Shown here in pieces: positions 17,187 through 25,527 of a stretch of DNA of 64,000 bases; the stretch's first letter is position 1; each line of letters opens with the position of its first letter. The notes under the pieces are model-generated. The model ran no database searches. It was given only the letters and a program-made list of their open reading frames with translations, and had not been told where the DNA came from. A program made the position numbers and the translations under genes. Origin of the DNA: Acidianus sp. HS-5. GTDB taxonomy: Archaea; Thermoproteota; Thermoprotei_A; Sulfolobales; Sulfolobaceae. The stretch covers positions 558,001-622,000 of the forward strand of contig NZ_AP025245.1 in assembly GCF_021655615.1 (NCBI RefSeq), in the 5' to 3' direction.

Positions 17187-17648
17187 GTGAGGCTCTGGTC
17201 AATTCACCCGAAGTACCTTGACGCTCACGGTCTTTTAGGACTATGGAGGGAAGGTTTACTCGCACAGAAAGTACTTTTAGGGAAGACGAGAGGTTATAGA
17301 AACCACCCACAGCTGGTAAGGTTTAAGATGACACAAAACCCAGTCCTCTACCTAGGGACTTACCTTTACTACGTTTACATGGAAGGAGAAAGGAGGGGGT
17401 ATTCATTTAATAAGGAAAAAATTGTAGCATGCGATTTAACTCTAAAAATGCCTGTAACTGAAGGGCAGGTAAACTTCGAATTTAACCACCTGCTTGAAAA
17501 ACTAAAGGCCAGAAGTCCGGAAAAATACCAAGAGCTTAAAGAAGTGAAGGTAGTTGAAGTTAACCCAATTTTCTACGTAGTCAAAGGAGATGTGGAAGAA
17601 GAAAAGTGGTCTGCAATGCAAAAGGCTATGAAGACGTTTAATACTTGA
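17187..17648 (+). CDS. Pyrimidine-dimer DNA glycosylase (pfam03013, T4 endonuclease V-like)
   Basis: 153 residues beginning MRLWSIHPKYLDAHGLLGLW then REGLLAQKVL, GKTRGYRNHPQLVRF, the conserved opening of the DenV-like family; the N-terminal residues form the glycosylase/AP-lyase site. It would remove UV-induced pyrimidine dimers and nick the abasic site. Start is GTG 17187. A TATA box TTTTATAA lies at about 17156-17163, 24 bp upstream, so the mRNA is leaderless. The aldo/keto reductase gene follows after 16 bp, probably in one operon. Confidence 0.85.
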   Translation: MRLWSIHPKYLDAHGLLGLWREGLLAQKVLLGKTRGYRNHPQLVRFKMTQNPVLYLGTYLYYVYMEGERRGYSFNKEKIVACDLTLKMPVTEGQVNFEFNHLLEKLKARSPEKYQELKEVKVVEVNPIFYVVKGDVEEEKWSAMQKAMKTFNT

Positions 17649-17664
17649 AAAGAGGAAATATCAT

Positions 17665-18468
17665 ATGAAGGTCTTCAAACATTTCAAAATTTCAGACTTA
17701 GCCTTAGGCACATGGAAGATGGGAGGAGAATTTTGGACTCCTAACCATGAGAACGACGAAAACGACATAAAGGCAATAAAAAGGGCAGTTGAATTAGGGA
17801 TTACTACAATAGATACTGCAGAAATGTACGGGGGAGGTAACGCTGAGGAACTAGTCGGAAAGGCAATAAAGGACTTCAAGAGGGACGACCTCTTTATCAT
17901 AACCAAGGTATGGCCAACTCACGCTAAGTACGAAGACGTGCTAAAGTCTGCTAAGGCTAGCAGATCAAGGCTAGGAACTTTCATTGACCTCTATTTGCTT
18001 CACTGGCCTTCTCCTACACCGATATGCGAAACAATGAAGGCGTTTGAAGAACTGGTGGAAGAAGGCATTGTGAGGTTCATAGGCTTAAGTAATTTTAAGC
18101 CTGAAGAGATAGAAAGGGCTAATGAATGCCTCAAGAAGAACGAAATCACTGCTGTAGAAAACCATTACAGCCTTTTAGATAGGAGTGATGAGGACACTCT
18201 GGATTATGCGAGAAAGAACGGGATAGCTTACTTCTCTTATACTCCTCTCGAGAAAGGAAGGGTGGCAAAATTGAAGATACTTGAGGAAATTGCTAAAAAA
18301 TACGGTAAGACTCCGATTCAAGTCGCGTTAAATTGGTACATATCCATTGACGTTATGGTGCCAATAGTTAAGGCTAGCAATTTAAAGCACTTAGAGGAGA
18401 ACGCAGGAGCAATGGGGTGGAAGTTAAGTAAGGAAGACTTTGAGGCAATAGCTAAAAGCGTAAAATAA
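17665..18468 (+). CDS. Aldo/keto reductase
   Basis: 267 residues with the complete catalytic tetrad of the family: D50 and Y55 (TIDTAEMYGGG), K81 (FIITKVWP) and H113 (LYLLHWPSP). Further hallmarks are GLSNF and the late NADPH-binding region (PIQVALNWYIS, PIVKAS). These TIM-barrel enzymes reduce carbonyls with NADPH; the physiological substrate is unknown. It follows the UV-dimer glycosylase gene by 16 bp on the same strand. Full length for the prokaryotic group. Confidence 0.9.
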   Translation: MKVFKHFKISDLALGTWKMGGEFWTPNHENDENDIKAIKRAVELGITTIDTAEMYGGGNAEELVGKAIKDFKRDDLFIITKVWPTHAKYEDVLKSAKASRSRLGTFIDLYLLHWPSPTPICETMKAFEELVEEGIVRFIGLSNFKPEEIERANECLKKNEITAVENHYSLLDRSDEDTLDYARKNGIAYFSYTPLEKGRVAKLKILEEIAKKYGKTPIQVALNWYISIDVMVPIVKASNLKHLEENAGAMGWKLSKEDFEAIAKSVK

Positions 18469-18583
18469 CTACCTCCAAGTTTTTATTAAACTTGTTAAAA
18501 ACTGTAAATAAACGAGATTAAAAATGGATAGCACAAAAAGTCGACAACAAACAACTCTTTTTACAACTCTCCTTCTTAGTATG

Positions 18584-19126
18584 TCATCTCTCTCCGAAAC
18601 GATATTTGTAAGTCTCAGTCTTACTCCTCAAATTATCAACAAGCATTCTAGTCTCAAACTTCACGTCCTTCCCTTGCATTTCTTCCTCAGCCTTTCTCAA
18701 GTACTCTTTAGCCTTTAAGTAAAGGTCTTTATTATCGTAAGCTACAGCGTTCTGCAAATACATCATACCAATCATAGCTAAACGTCTAATACGCTCATCA
18801 CCTTTGGTAAATTTTAGTCCAGCTTCGAAACTCTTAATGTACTTTTCGTCAATTGGCTGTCCACTATCTGGTAAAATTGTAATTGTTGTTCTTCTCATAA
18901 AGGGGCTTATAATGCCACGACTTTGGAGGTACCTCCTAAAGTAAGTTACTGAGGTTATAATTACTATTACTGAAATTATTGTACTAAGAGTATTTGCTAG
19001 TGTTGCGTTATGTAATAAATAGTAAGGGATTGAGAATGATACTATAACTGCCACTGCTGTAGGCAAACCCATAAATAATAATGCTAACTCAAGCCACTTT
19101 AGAAAAGATATCTTCTTTTCTTCCAT
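18584..19126 (-). CDS. Two-helix membrane protein with cytoplasmic helical domain, 180 aa
   Basis: Two N-terminal membrane helices (about 12-35, ALLFMGLPTAVAVIVSFSIP; about 43-62, TLSTIISVIVIITSVTYF) are followed by RRYLQSRG, placing the rest in the cytoplasm. The C-terminal half is helical and resembles a TPR-like hairpin (FEAGLKFTKGDERIRRLAMI, MYLQNAVAYDNKDLYLKAKE, YLRKAEEEM). Family not recognised. It lies upstream of, and co-directional with, no clear partner; the next gene is 19178-19570 on the same strand. Confidence 0.55.
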   Translation of the reverse strand: MEEKKISFLKWLELALLFMGLPTAVAVIVSFSIPYYLLHNATLANTLSTIISVIVIITSVTYFRRYLQSRGIISPFMRRTTITILPDSGQPIDEKYIKSFEAGLKFTKGDERIRRLAMIGMMYLQNAVAYDNKDLYLKAKEYLRKAEEEMQGKDVKFETRMLVDNLRSKTETYKYRFGER

Positions 19127-19177
19127 TGTTCATTCCCTTTAACTATTTATAATCATACGTCAAATCTAAAAAATCTA

Positions 19178-19570
19178 TTAACAACATATGCCTTCTTCAC
19201 TCTTTTGTTGTAAAGGGTAAGGCTGATATAACCTCTCAGGGATTAATATTTCTCTATTTTCTATTCTTCTACTCCTAGTTCCGCATCCAGTTACACCTTC
19301 TTTTATTAAAACTCTATGCTTATCCCCTTCCTTTCCTAAATACTTGACCTTAAACCTCCTCAATACACTTTCTGAACCATAATTTATCCTATACGTTATT
19401 TCATGTTCTCCAAAAGGATCTCCTTCTATTAACTGACTCCAAGATATTATCTTTGATGGTTTATCCTCATATTCTATTAGGGTAACTCCTTGTCTAAAAA
19501 TTTGTTTATCGCTTTTCTTCTCCTCATAATGTAACAATTTAATGTTTTTAGGTTTTAAATTCTGAGTCAT
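19178..19570 (-). CDS. Hypothetical soluble protein, 130 aa
   Basis: A beta-rich protein: strands are suggested in QIFRQGVTLIEYEDKPSKII, HEITYRINYGSESVLRRFKV, and HRVLIKEGVTGCGTRSRR. It ends with a double cysteine (GICC). The region from 60 to 95 has the alternation of a small beta barrel. No catalytic motif. Starts at ATG 19570 and is 51 bp upstream of the two-helix membrane protein gene, so the two could be cotranscribed. Unrecognised. Confidence 0.5.
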   Translation of the reverse strand: MTQNLKPKNIKLLHYEEKKSDKQIFRQGVTLIEYEDKPSKIISWSQLIEGDPFGEHEITYRINYGSESVLRRFKVKYLGKEGDKHRVLIKEGVTGCGTRSRRIENREILIPERLYQPYPLQQKSEEGICC

Positions 19571-20337
19571 ACCAGAATTGAGAACTTAAAAAAAAGTTTA
19601 ACTATAATCAGAATGCCTCATATATTCGTCATTTTTGTTCTAGCATAACTAGTAAAGCCGTTTGAAACTCGAATATAATTCTACATGCTAGTAATAGCCT
19701 CAGATAATGGATGTAACACTAAATCAAGCCTAAGAACCTTTTCAAAATACTAAAAGTCTTTAAAGTTATGGGTTTCTAGTATATTTCAAGAAGCCTTTAG
19801 ATTCTGATTTAAAATAGGACAAAAATACTCAAAAGTGCATAAAGATTAGAAAAACTCTGAAGATAAGCTGATATATGTTATAAATCTTAGATTGTAAGCT
19901 TTAATAACCCTCGTGAAAATATATTATTGAAAATGCGGGGCTAGCCGTCCGGTGGATGCCGGGCGACAATGATCCTTAAGTTTTATTGCTTAGAATTTAG
20001 TAAATGGCACAGCATTATACTTATGGGTTATTAGGTCTACTCTATGAATTAAGCCATACTGAAAATATAATATACACTATGATACGGGGTAACTGAAGGA
20101 AATTCTGAAGTTTAGTATTATAGGTAAAATTATGTAGATAGTTGCCAATATAGTTTATTAAGTAAAAATCTCTATGAAGAATAAAAACCTTGAAATCTCT
20201 CTTTATAGCTTATTTAAACCTAGACTTGAGAGGAAACTTTTCTTGTTATACATCATCGGTACCGTGAGATGCAATTAGAGTTGCATGTTAATTATGCAGT
20301 CATCGAGCTATAAATTATGCTATTCCAGATTTAATCA
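19571..20337. other. Long gene-free region with a GC-rich structured island
   Basis: No protein gene is seen. Most is A+T rich. Two structured spots stand out: the GC-rich hairpin at 19937-19972 (separate entry) and a hairpin GATGCAA...TTGCATG near 20266-20290. Several CTGA motifs occur (for example near 19853 and 20087), but no C boxes at sRNA spacing, so no C/D gene is called. Confidence 0.35.
19937..19972 (+). ncRNA. Candidate structured RNA / 23S rRNA-like fragment
   Basis: A GC-rich island in A+T-rich surroundings contains CGTCCGG-TGGATG-CCGGGCG, a 7-bp stem (one G-U) with a 6-nt loop. The run CTAGCCGTCCGGTGGATG closely resembles, from memory, the conserved 5' end of archaeal 23S rRNA (CTAAGCCGCCCGGTGGATG). 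An AAATATATT TATA-like box lies about 20 bp upstream. It may be a small RNA gene or an rRNA fragment left by recombination. Confidence 0.35.
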
Positions 20338-20485
20338 GTTTATACTTATAGACCTTAAAAGTTCAGTAATGCAATATATGTTAACAACACTGTACACCAC
20401 AAAGTTATTACGTACGTCCTAGTTTGCCCTTAGGATCTGACTAAGTATAACACTACACTTTCTGACATCCAACAGTTTTATATGC
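20338..20485 (+). repeat. Dispersed non-coding repeat, copy 2 of 3
   Basis: Begins TTTATACTTATAGACCTTAA and continues with GTTCAGTAATGCAATATATG, CACTGTAC, CCACAAAGTTATTA, CTAGTTTGCC and ATCTGACTAAGTATAAC in the same order as copies at 5174 and 30468. It lies immediately beyond the 3' end of the PIN gene 20518-21369, in the opposite sense. Confidence 0.55.
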
Positions 20486-20517
20486 ATAATTAAACTATTT
20501 TGTAGTAGCTATCTCGT

Positions 20518-21369
20518 TTAATTTTTTATTGAGAATCGTGAAGTAAGTATGTTATAAATCTCCTTAGCGTATTCTTTATATTCTCCTCTTGGGTCAGCTT
20601 TTCCGTGTATGATATCGTTCAAATGATTTAGAACTTCATTATGAATTCTTTTAAAATCATCGTCATCTGTAATTAAAACGATCTTATAATATTGATTTGT
20701 ATATAGTAAAAATATAATAGCCTTAAATATTAGTTGATCTTTTCTACTCGGAGTTTTATTAAATTTGTTTTGTTTTAATCTACTTAAAAATTTACGTATT
20801 CCCTCATCTACTAATTGGTTTATGATTAACGATTTTCCCATATCTATAAGCAAGTTAGATAGTGTCAATATTGTGCATGATTGTGAGATTTTCTCCTTTT
20901 CAAGGTTTATATAATCAATTAGGTCATCGGTTTTATCTTTTAGAACTAAATGTCTCTTAATCTCCTCAAAGCTCCAATTTGCTATTCGATTATACATGTT
21001 AATAAAGAATGATTTAGCCAGAGCTTGCCTTATTCCAGAAGGAGGTATTTGACTACTGTATAAGCTACTCACATTCTCGTAAAGCGAGTCAAAATTCTTC
21101 CTTATATTCTCTAAGACTTGCAATTTTTCCTTTATACTCAGATTATCCCAGTCTACTCTCAGATTATTATAAACAACTGTAGAAAAAATTGTGTATGAAT
21201 CAAGAATTATGGTTACAAATTCGGAAAGGTTTATGTCAAGTACTACACATTGTTCTCTTCCTAAAGATTTAATAAAATCTTCTGTACTTTTACTCTCGTT
21301 TAAAACCTTTCTGTAAACCCATTTTAAGATAATATTAGTATCTAAGAAAAAGACTTCCTTTCTAATCAT
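20518..21369 (-). CDS. Long PIN-domain nuclease, 283 aa
   Basis: The N-terminal strand EVFFLDTNIILKW carries the first PIN Asp (about D10). Later acidic positions fit a PIN site: E in LDINLSEFVTI, D in SRKDQLIFKAI and the D cluster of VLITDDDDFKRI. At 283 residues it is twice the length of a VapC, with a large helical insert (about 60-190). It overlaps the upstream gene 21366-22070 by 4 bp, so the two are coupled. No classical antitoxin motif is seen in the partner. May be a toxin, an RNA-processing nuclease or a defence effector. Confidence 0.65.
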   Translation of the reverse strand: MIRKEVFFLDTNIILKWVYRKVLNESKSTEDFIKSLGREQCVVLDINLSEFVTIILDSYTIFSTVVYNNLRVDWDNLSIKEKLQVLENIRKNFDSLYENVSSLYSSQIPPSGIRQALAKSFFINMYNRIANWSFEEIKRHLVLKDKTDDLIDYINLEKEKISQSCTILTLSNLLIDMGKSLIINQLVDEGIRKFLSRLKQNKFNKTPSRKDQLIFKAIIFLLYTNQYYKIVLITDDDDFKRIHNEVLNHLNDIIHGKADPRGEYKEYAKEIYNILTSRFSIKN

Positions 21370-22070
21370 GATTCATCTGCATGGATCTTTAAAAATAGAT
21401 AATACCCAAGCGAATCCTTTGAAGGCATTGAAACGTTATCAGAAGCAAGCACATATAATAATATACCGCTTAACTCAGATAGGATTGGTAAAACCTCTTT
21501 TTTCCTTATATAAATTATTATAGGAATTCCAAAGACCCAAACCAGTAGATTAACCAAACTAAACAATGATTTATAAGGAGAATCTTTAGCTTTAACGTCT
21601 GGATCCAGATTAATCTTATTTAATTTTACGTATAAGTTGGTCAGGTAACGCAAATACAGCGAATAATATGTAGTAATCAGGAAATTGGGATTCTCAGAAC
21701 GAAGAACTTCGTCATAAAACGCGTCCTCATTTTTCTTAAGACCGTCAATAAGTTTTATCAGCCCGTCCAGTACTATTCCTCTATATTCTCCTATTGTAGT
21801 ATTATTTTCTAAAATAGAGTTATATATTTCTAAGTCCTCGTTAATTTTTCCAATTTCTTCAGATAACTGCTTTATATTTCTCGGATTAAGAAGAAATGCA
21901 AACAAATATTCTGAAATATTAAGCAGATCGTCTTCATAGCTCATTAAATAATCTTTCATTTTCTCTACATAGTCTAAAGGAAAATTCCTATTTTTTACTG
22001 CATTTATGACACCATAATACTCCTCAAAGGGAAGTGTAAATTGCTCTAGCATTGCTATTTTGTTATACAT
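21366..22070 (-). CDS. Helical partner protein of the long PIN nuclease, 234 aa
   Basis: Almost entirely helical and acidic through residue 150 (YVEKMKDYLMSYEDDLLNIS, LSEEIGKINEDLEIYNSILE). It is followed by one or two hydrophobic segments (LFSLVNLLVWVFGIPIIIYI, then LSELSGILLYVLAS) that could be a membrane hairpin. It is the first gene of a two-gene operon; its stop overlaps the ATG of the PIN gene. No family known. It might tether or restrain the nuclease, but that is inference from gene order alone. Confidence 0.55.
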   Translation of the reverse strand: MYNKIAMLEQFTLPFEEYYGVINAVKNRNFPLDYVEKMKDYLMSYEDDLLNISEYLFAFLLNPRNIKQLSEEIGKINEDLEIYNSILENNTTIGEYRGIVLDGLIKLIDGLKKNEDAFYDEVLRSENPNFLITTYYSLYLRYLTNLYVKLNKINLDPDVKAKDSPYKSLFSLVNLLVWVFGIPIIIYIRKKEVLPILSELSGILLYVLASDNVSMPSKDSLGYYLFLKIHADES

Positions 22071-22259
22071 CTTTCTAATTAAAATATCTTTCTTAATAGA
22101 ATTGTAGCTCTAGAAAGCAGTCGTAATGATAAGGTGAGGCAACAGGTTATCAGTTAGTTATACATAGAGTGGGGAATAATTTCAGTTATGTCATTCAAAA
22201 TTCCCTTAAAATCATCTTCTCCTTTTAATTAACAATAAGGATTAAAATCTAATAATCCT

Positions 22260-22600
22260 TTTTTATCGTCGATCCATTTACTGGTAAGAGGCTGAAGAAG
22301 AGAAGTTGTCGAGGCGTTGGTTAAGGTTTTTAACCCCTACCTTATGAAGGGCACTGCTCACGAGGGTAGGGGGATTAAAGTGGTTAAGGTGACCACTAGG
22401 TATTTGGACGGTGTACTGCTAGAAAGGGACTCAATTGTCCCACTCAACTTGGTGAAGAAGGTAGATAGGAGGGTAGATGTGTTTCCCTCGACTAGCACCA
22501 AAGGGTGAATGTGTATGATCCCTTAAGAGGTGTACCCGTGGTGGATTTAGCTAAAAGTAAGCTACGCCACGGGTAAACACTAGGTATCCAGATTATATCG
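22260..22600 (+). mobile_element. IS remnant with terminal stem-loop (copy B)
   Basis: A transposase-like C-terminus can be read after one frame correction: VDPFTGKRLKK then VVEALVKVFNPYLMKGTAHE and TTRYLDGVLLERDSIVPLNL, ending FPSTSTKG at TGA 22508. It is followed by GAGGTGTACCCGTGG ... CTACGCCACGGGTAAA, a stem-loop also present in copy A at 16690-16870 in the other orientation. The arrangement (coding tail, then stem-loop end) recalls TnpB-type elements, but no zinc ribbon remains and I do not name the family. It abuts a DUF3800-like gene fragment. Confidence 0.55.
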
Positions 22601-22747
22601 TGCAACGTTAAGTTAATTAATGAGCAATGCGTTCAAGTTGCAGATTATTTTGCCTCAATATTCTGGAGACATATGGAAAAATCTGATAATACATTTTATA
22701 ACGAGGTGAAAAGCAAAATTAAAAGGATAATTTACGACACGCAGTAA
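22601..22747 (+). pseudogene. C-terminal fragment resembling a DUF3800 protein
   Basis: After the IS remnant an open frame reads CNVKLINEQCVQVADYFASI then FWRHMEKSDNTFYNEVKSKI and IYDTQ, ending at TAA 22747. The (V/L)Q-(V/L)AD-(Y/F)-x-A segment is typical of the end of DUF3800 (RNase H-like fold) proteins found near mobile elements. The N-terminal three quarters are missing, probably removed with the IS insertion. Confidence 0.4.
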
Positions 22748-22820
22748 CTAGAGGATTAGTACTTCCCACCTTAAGTCGTTACATTACTCGTTAAGGGAAC
22801 CTGCACTGTAATAATTCCAT

Positions 22821-23288
22821 TCACGATAATACCTTCTCAGCTTCTTCTAACATCTTCTTCACGTCAGACATCATAACTTTAACAATGTCTAGGTCGAGTT
22901 TTCCTTCATGGAATCCCCAAACGTGTAAAACGTATGCGGAGTTCCAACCCACTTTGACCCAATCTCCGAGCTTAGAAGCTAGCCTCCCTGCAGCGTTTGT
23001 TAAACTGTATGTATACCACCTATTTTCTTTCAGTGCTTGCTGGTACTCCGGTAGGTTAAACTTTTCAGCCAATGCTTTTACGAGTTCTTCGGCGACCTTG
23101 TAAGCCTTCTCAGAGGATTGAACTACGTCGCCCTTAGACAGATAGTCCTCTGCCTCTGAAAGGTACTTCTTAGCCAACTCTAGCCTAGTCTTAATTCCTG
23201 CCTGTGGGTCTGCTTTAGATAATGCCGAAAGTATTACGTCTTCAACGTCAATTCCCTTCTCCTCTGCCTTCTTGATTAGTTCTTCCAT
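22821..23288 (-). CDS. PaREP1/HEPN family protein, 155 aa
   Basis: Helical protein with the PaREP1 core: LAKKYLSEAEDYLSKGDVVQ, SSEKAYKVAEELVKAL, a middle ENRWYTYSLTNAAGRLASKL and the end YVLHVWGFHEGKLDLDIVKV. The core is preceded by about 35 residues (ELIKKAEEKGIDVEDVILSA) not seen in the paralogue at 51362. HEPN-fold proteins often act as RNases or as partners of nucleotidyltransferases; the HEPN Rx4-6H motif is not evident, so catalysis is doubtful. Monocistronic, start at ATG 23288. Confidence 0.75.
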   Translation of the reverse strand: MEELIKKAEEKGIDVEDVILSALSKADPQAGIKTRLELAKKYLSEAEDYLSKGDVVQSSEKAYKVAEELVKALAEKFNLPEYQQALKENRWYTYSLTNAAGRLASKLGDWVKVGWNSAYVLHVWGFHEGKLDLDIVKVMMSDVKKMLEEAEKVLS

Positions 23289-23473
23289 AATATGTAGTTA
23301 GACGGAAGTCCTAAAAACTTTAGGTAATTGTCTTAAATGCCTCTGCCTATGTGCCTACGCGGTTGAAATGAGTCGGATCCGCAGAAAGAGTTTCCTACTT
23401 GCTAGCTCGATAAAAGGGTCACAAAGCAGTTATACACATAAGATATAAAAAATGGAAAGGAGAAATTACGCCT

Positions 23474-23740
23474 ATGGAACTGAATGGATATAGCCTAGGA
23501 AGCTTTCAGATTTCGACTAACTTTCTACCTAATTTCTTCTTTTCGAATCCATTTCAAATTCTAGTTGATAGTGAATTTGGAAATCTAATAGTTGAATTTC
23601 ATAGGGACGTTTCAAAGAGCTTTGAGGGAGAAGCTTTCGTAACTATTGGCGTTGACAAGAATGGGAAGATATCTTATATTTCAATAGAGCCTATAGAACC
23701 TGAGTTAAAAGAAGGTATCAAGACAATTAAGAGGAAGTGA
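23474..23740 (+). CDS. Small hypothetical protein, DUF2283-like tail, 88 aa
   Basis: The last 60 residues alternate strands: PFQILVDSEFGNLIVEFHRD, EGEAFVTIGVDKNGKISYIS and IEPIEPE. This pattern resembles DUF2283-type small beta proteins that contain a D-x-x-x-x-D/N turn. The N-terminal 30 residues are Phe/Asn-rich and unlike that family. Start ATG 23474, with the weak Shine-Dalgarno AAAGGAG 19 bp upstream. Function unknown. Confidence 0.45.
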   Translation: MELNGYSLGSFQISTNFLPNFFFSNPFQILVDSEFGNLIVEFHRDVSKSFEGEAFVTIGVDKNGKISYISIEPIEPELKEGIKTIKRK

Positions 23741-23934
23741 GATTTTAGTTAAGATGAAAGTACAAGGTAGAGATGAACGAGAAAATGGGATAACTCTTAG
23801 AGGAGAAAATATTGGCCTTTAAATACAGAGATAGAATAAGTGCATTTGACCTCATTATATAAAAACTCCATCCACAAAAATTTTAAATTTCTATTAGCTT
23901 AAAGTATTTTTATTGCTCAATACTATTCTATCGC

Positions 23935-24339
23935 ATGAAACTAATAATCAGTTACAGAATAGCCGGCTCTACATATAAGGTTACAATTAGTGGCGATAAC
24001 CCAAAGATATATGAAGAACTCGATAAGGCATTTGACGAAATCTGCAATAAATTCGGCGACCTAGTAAATGAGTACTCGATAACTAAGGTTGTCGAAGAAG
24101 TACCTATCGGTAAACTCATAATCACTGGTGTCACCCTTCACTCCTCAGATATTAAGTTCTCTGAAAATGAAAAGATGGACTTCGTAGCAAAGACTATTTT
24201 AGGTAAAATTGCAGGCTTATCCGTAGGACATTTAATAGACTCCGTAGTAAGCAGGGAAGAGAAAATTGTAGAAGTGAAGAACCCTTGCGAAAAAAGGAGA
24301 GAGGAAATATTTGACCTTATTACAGAGTGGAAAGACTAA
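23935..24339 (+). CDS. Hypothetical protein, 134 aa
   Basis: Alpha/beta protein: strands at LIISYRIAGSTYKVTISG, helix YEELDKAFDEICNKFGDLV, strands YSITKVVEEVPIGKLIITGV, and a Gly/Ser-containing amphipathic helix (ILGKIAGLSVGHLIDSVVS). It ends with ITEWKD. No motif for catalysis or DNA binding is clear. Start ATG 23935, with A+T-rich promoter sequence (AGTATTTTTATTG) about 25-30 bp upstream. It precedes the ABC island but is not coupled to it. Confidence 0.5.
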   Translation: MKLIISYRIAGSTYKVTISGDNPKIYEELDKAFDEICNKFGDLVNEYSITKVVEEVPIGKLIITGVTLHSSDIKFSENEKMDFVAKTILGKIAGLSVGHLIDSVVSREEKIVEVKNPCEKRREEIFDLITEWKD

Positions 24340-24443
24340 GATTCTCGATACTTCGTTCCTTTATTCATTCCTATTAAAAACAAAACTGTTGTACATACTC
24401 AAGATAGGAAAGGTTTTTTATTTATTTTAATAGTATAAAATTG

Positions 24444-25010
24444 ATGAGTGAAAAACTTACCAAGGATGACATAATAGCATTATACACTATTTTTATGAGA
24501 CGATATGTGAAATTTGCCTCAATATACCTCTTCCTAGTAGCTATTGGCCCAATTGCTGATTATATTTCCATGTATCTAAAAAATTTTACTATTAGTATTA
24601 TTATTGGTGAAGCTAGTATAGGGATAATATCTGTTTATTATATTACTTTACTCCTCAAATCAGCACCACTTATTAAATTAAGCAGATTATTTTTTGGTTC
24701 TAAAAATATGTTAATCTATTCTCTACTTAAGGCAATTTTACTTGTAATTTATTTCTTAATTAACACGTTTTTGCCCTATTATAACGTTTTTTTATTCGAG
24801 ACCATAGCAATGCCGTTAATTCCTATTTTTCTAATATTACCTCCTGGGAGTCCGGCTATAAATAGGTTTAATAGGACTATCTATAAACTTTCCATTATCT
24901 ATATCCTCTTTTCTCCTATTTACTATTTCTCCGGAATAACTAATTCCTTTTTGATAATTTCTCTGCTTTTAATAGCGGGGGGAATATATATTGCTATTAG
25001 ACAGGGTTAA
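24444..25010 (+). CDS. Multi-span membrane partner of a winged-helix regulator (module 1)
   Basis: 188 residues from ATG 24444 (the TTG before it is less likely). A short charged N-terminus (MSEKLTKDDIIALYTIFMRR) precedes about five to six membrane helices. The gene overlaps the downstream winged-helix gene by 20 bp. The same order, membrane protein then winged-helix protein with overlap, recurs at 30432-29414 and 33672-34575. In these pairs the membrane protein may sense membrane stress or substrate and control the regulator. Sequence identity between the three membrane partners is low by eye. Confidence 0.6.
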   Translation: MSEKLTKDDIIALYTIFMRRYVKFASIYLFLVAIGPIADYISMYLKNFTISIIIGEASIGIISVYYITLLLKSAPLIKLSRLFFGSKNMLIYSLLKAILLVIYFLINTFLPYYNVFLFETIAMPLIPIFLILPPGSPAINRFNRTIYKLSIIYILFSPIYYFSGITNSFLIISLLLIAGGIYIAIRQG

Positions 25011-25308
25011 AGTTCTCGTGCTTGTGTTCCTTTATATAAAAGGCCCCCTCTCGTTTACCGAATTATTAAATATGATTAACGAAGTGAATGATATTGAAAA
25101 AAAGGAGAGAATAACTAAAGGGAATTTGGACTCCCATGTTAGGATACTGTTAAAGGAAGGTCTAGTGGAACGTAGGGAGAGCTTTTATTTTATCACTGGA
25201 AAAAGGGTAATTTATAAAATAACTGAAAGGGGAAAGGAGGAATTATTTAATACTATTAAGGAGCTACAATATTTAAGCGAATTGATAAAAAAGGAAAATA
25301 AAAAGTAA
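24991..25308 (+). CDS. Winged-helix transcriptional regulator (module 1)
   Basis: 105 residues. The winged-helix pattern is clear: helix 1 KVLVLVFLYIKGPLSFTELL, recognition segment ITKGNLDSHVRILLKEGLVE, wing GKRVIYKITERGKEEL, then a C-terminal dimer helix FNTIKELQYLSELIKKE. It resembles the archaeal HTH_34/ArsR-PadR-like group (compare 29414-29854: TKGNLQHHLEKLKERGLVEK). Overlap with the preceding membrane-protein gene shows translational coupling. Probably regulates the neighbouring ABC genes or itself. Confidence 0.75.
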   Translation: MLLDRVKVLVLVFLYIKGPLSFTELLNMINEVNDIEKKERITKGNLDSHVRILLKEGLVERRESFYFITGKRVIYKITERGKEELFNTIKELQYLSELIKKENKK

Positions 25309-25527
25309 TTCATAATAGATAGAAAGGATCGGAAGTAAATCAAAGCAGTCTATTTCCTAGTGTTGGCTGGTATATTTAGCCTTCCTAGTACTATGGAGTT
25401 ATTGTAGCTCTTATAAAACAGGCTCAAAAATATTGTATTAATTACCAAGTTTTGGGAGAAAAGTTTAATTTATAGATAATAAAAAAGGATTAAACGGAGT
25501 TACTTAATTGGCTACCATTCTATTAGG

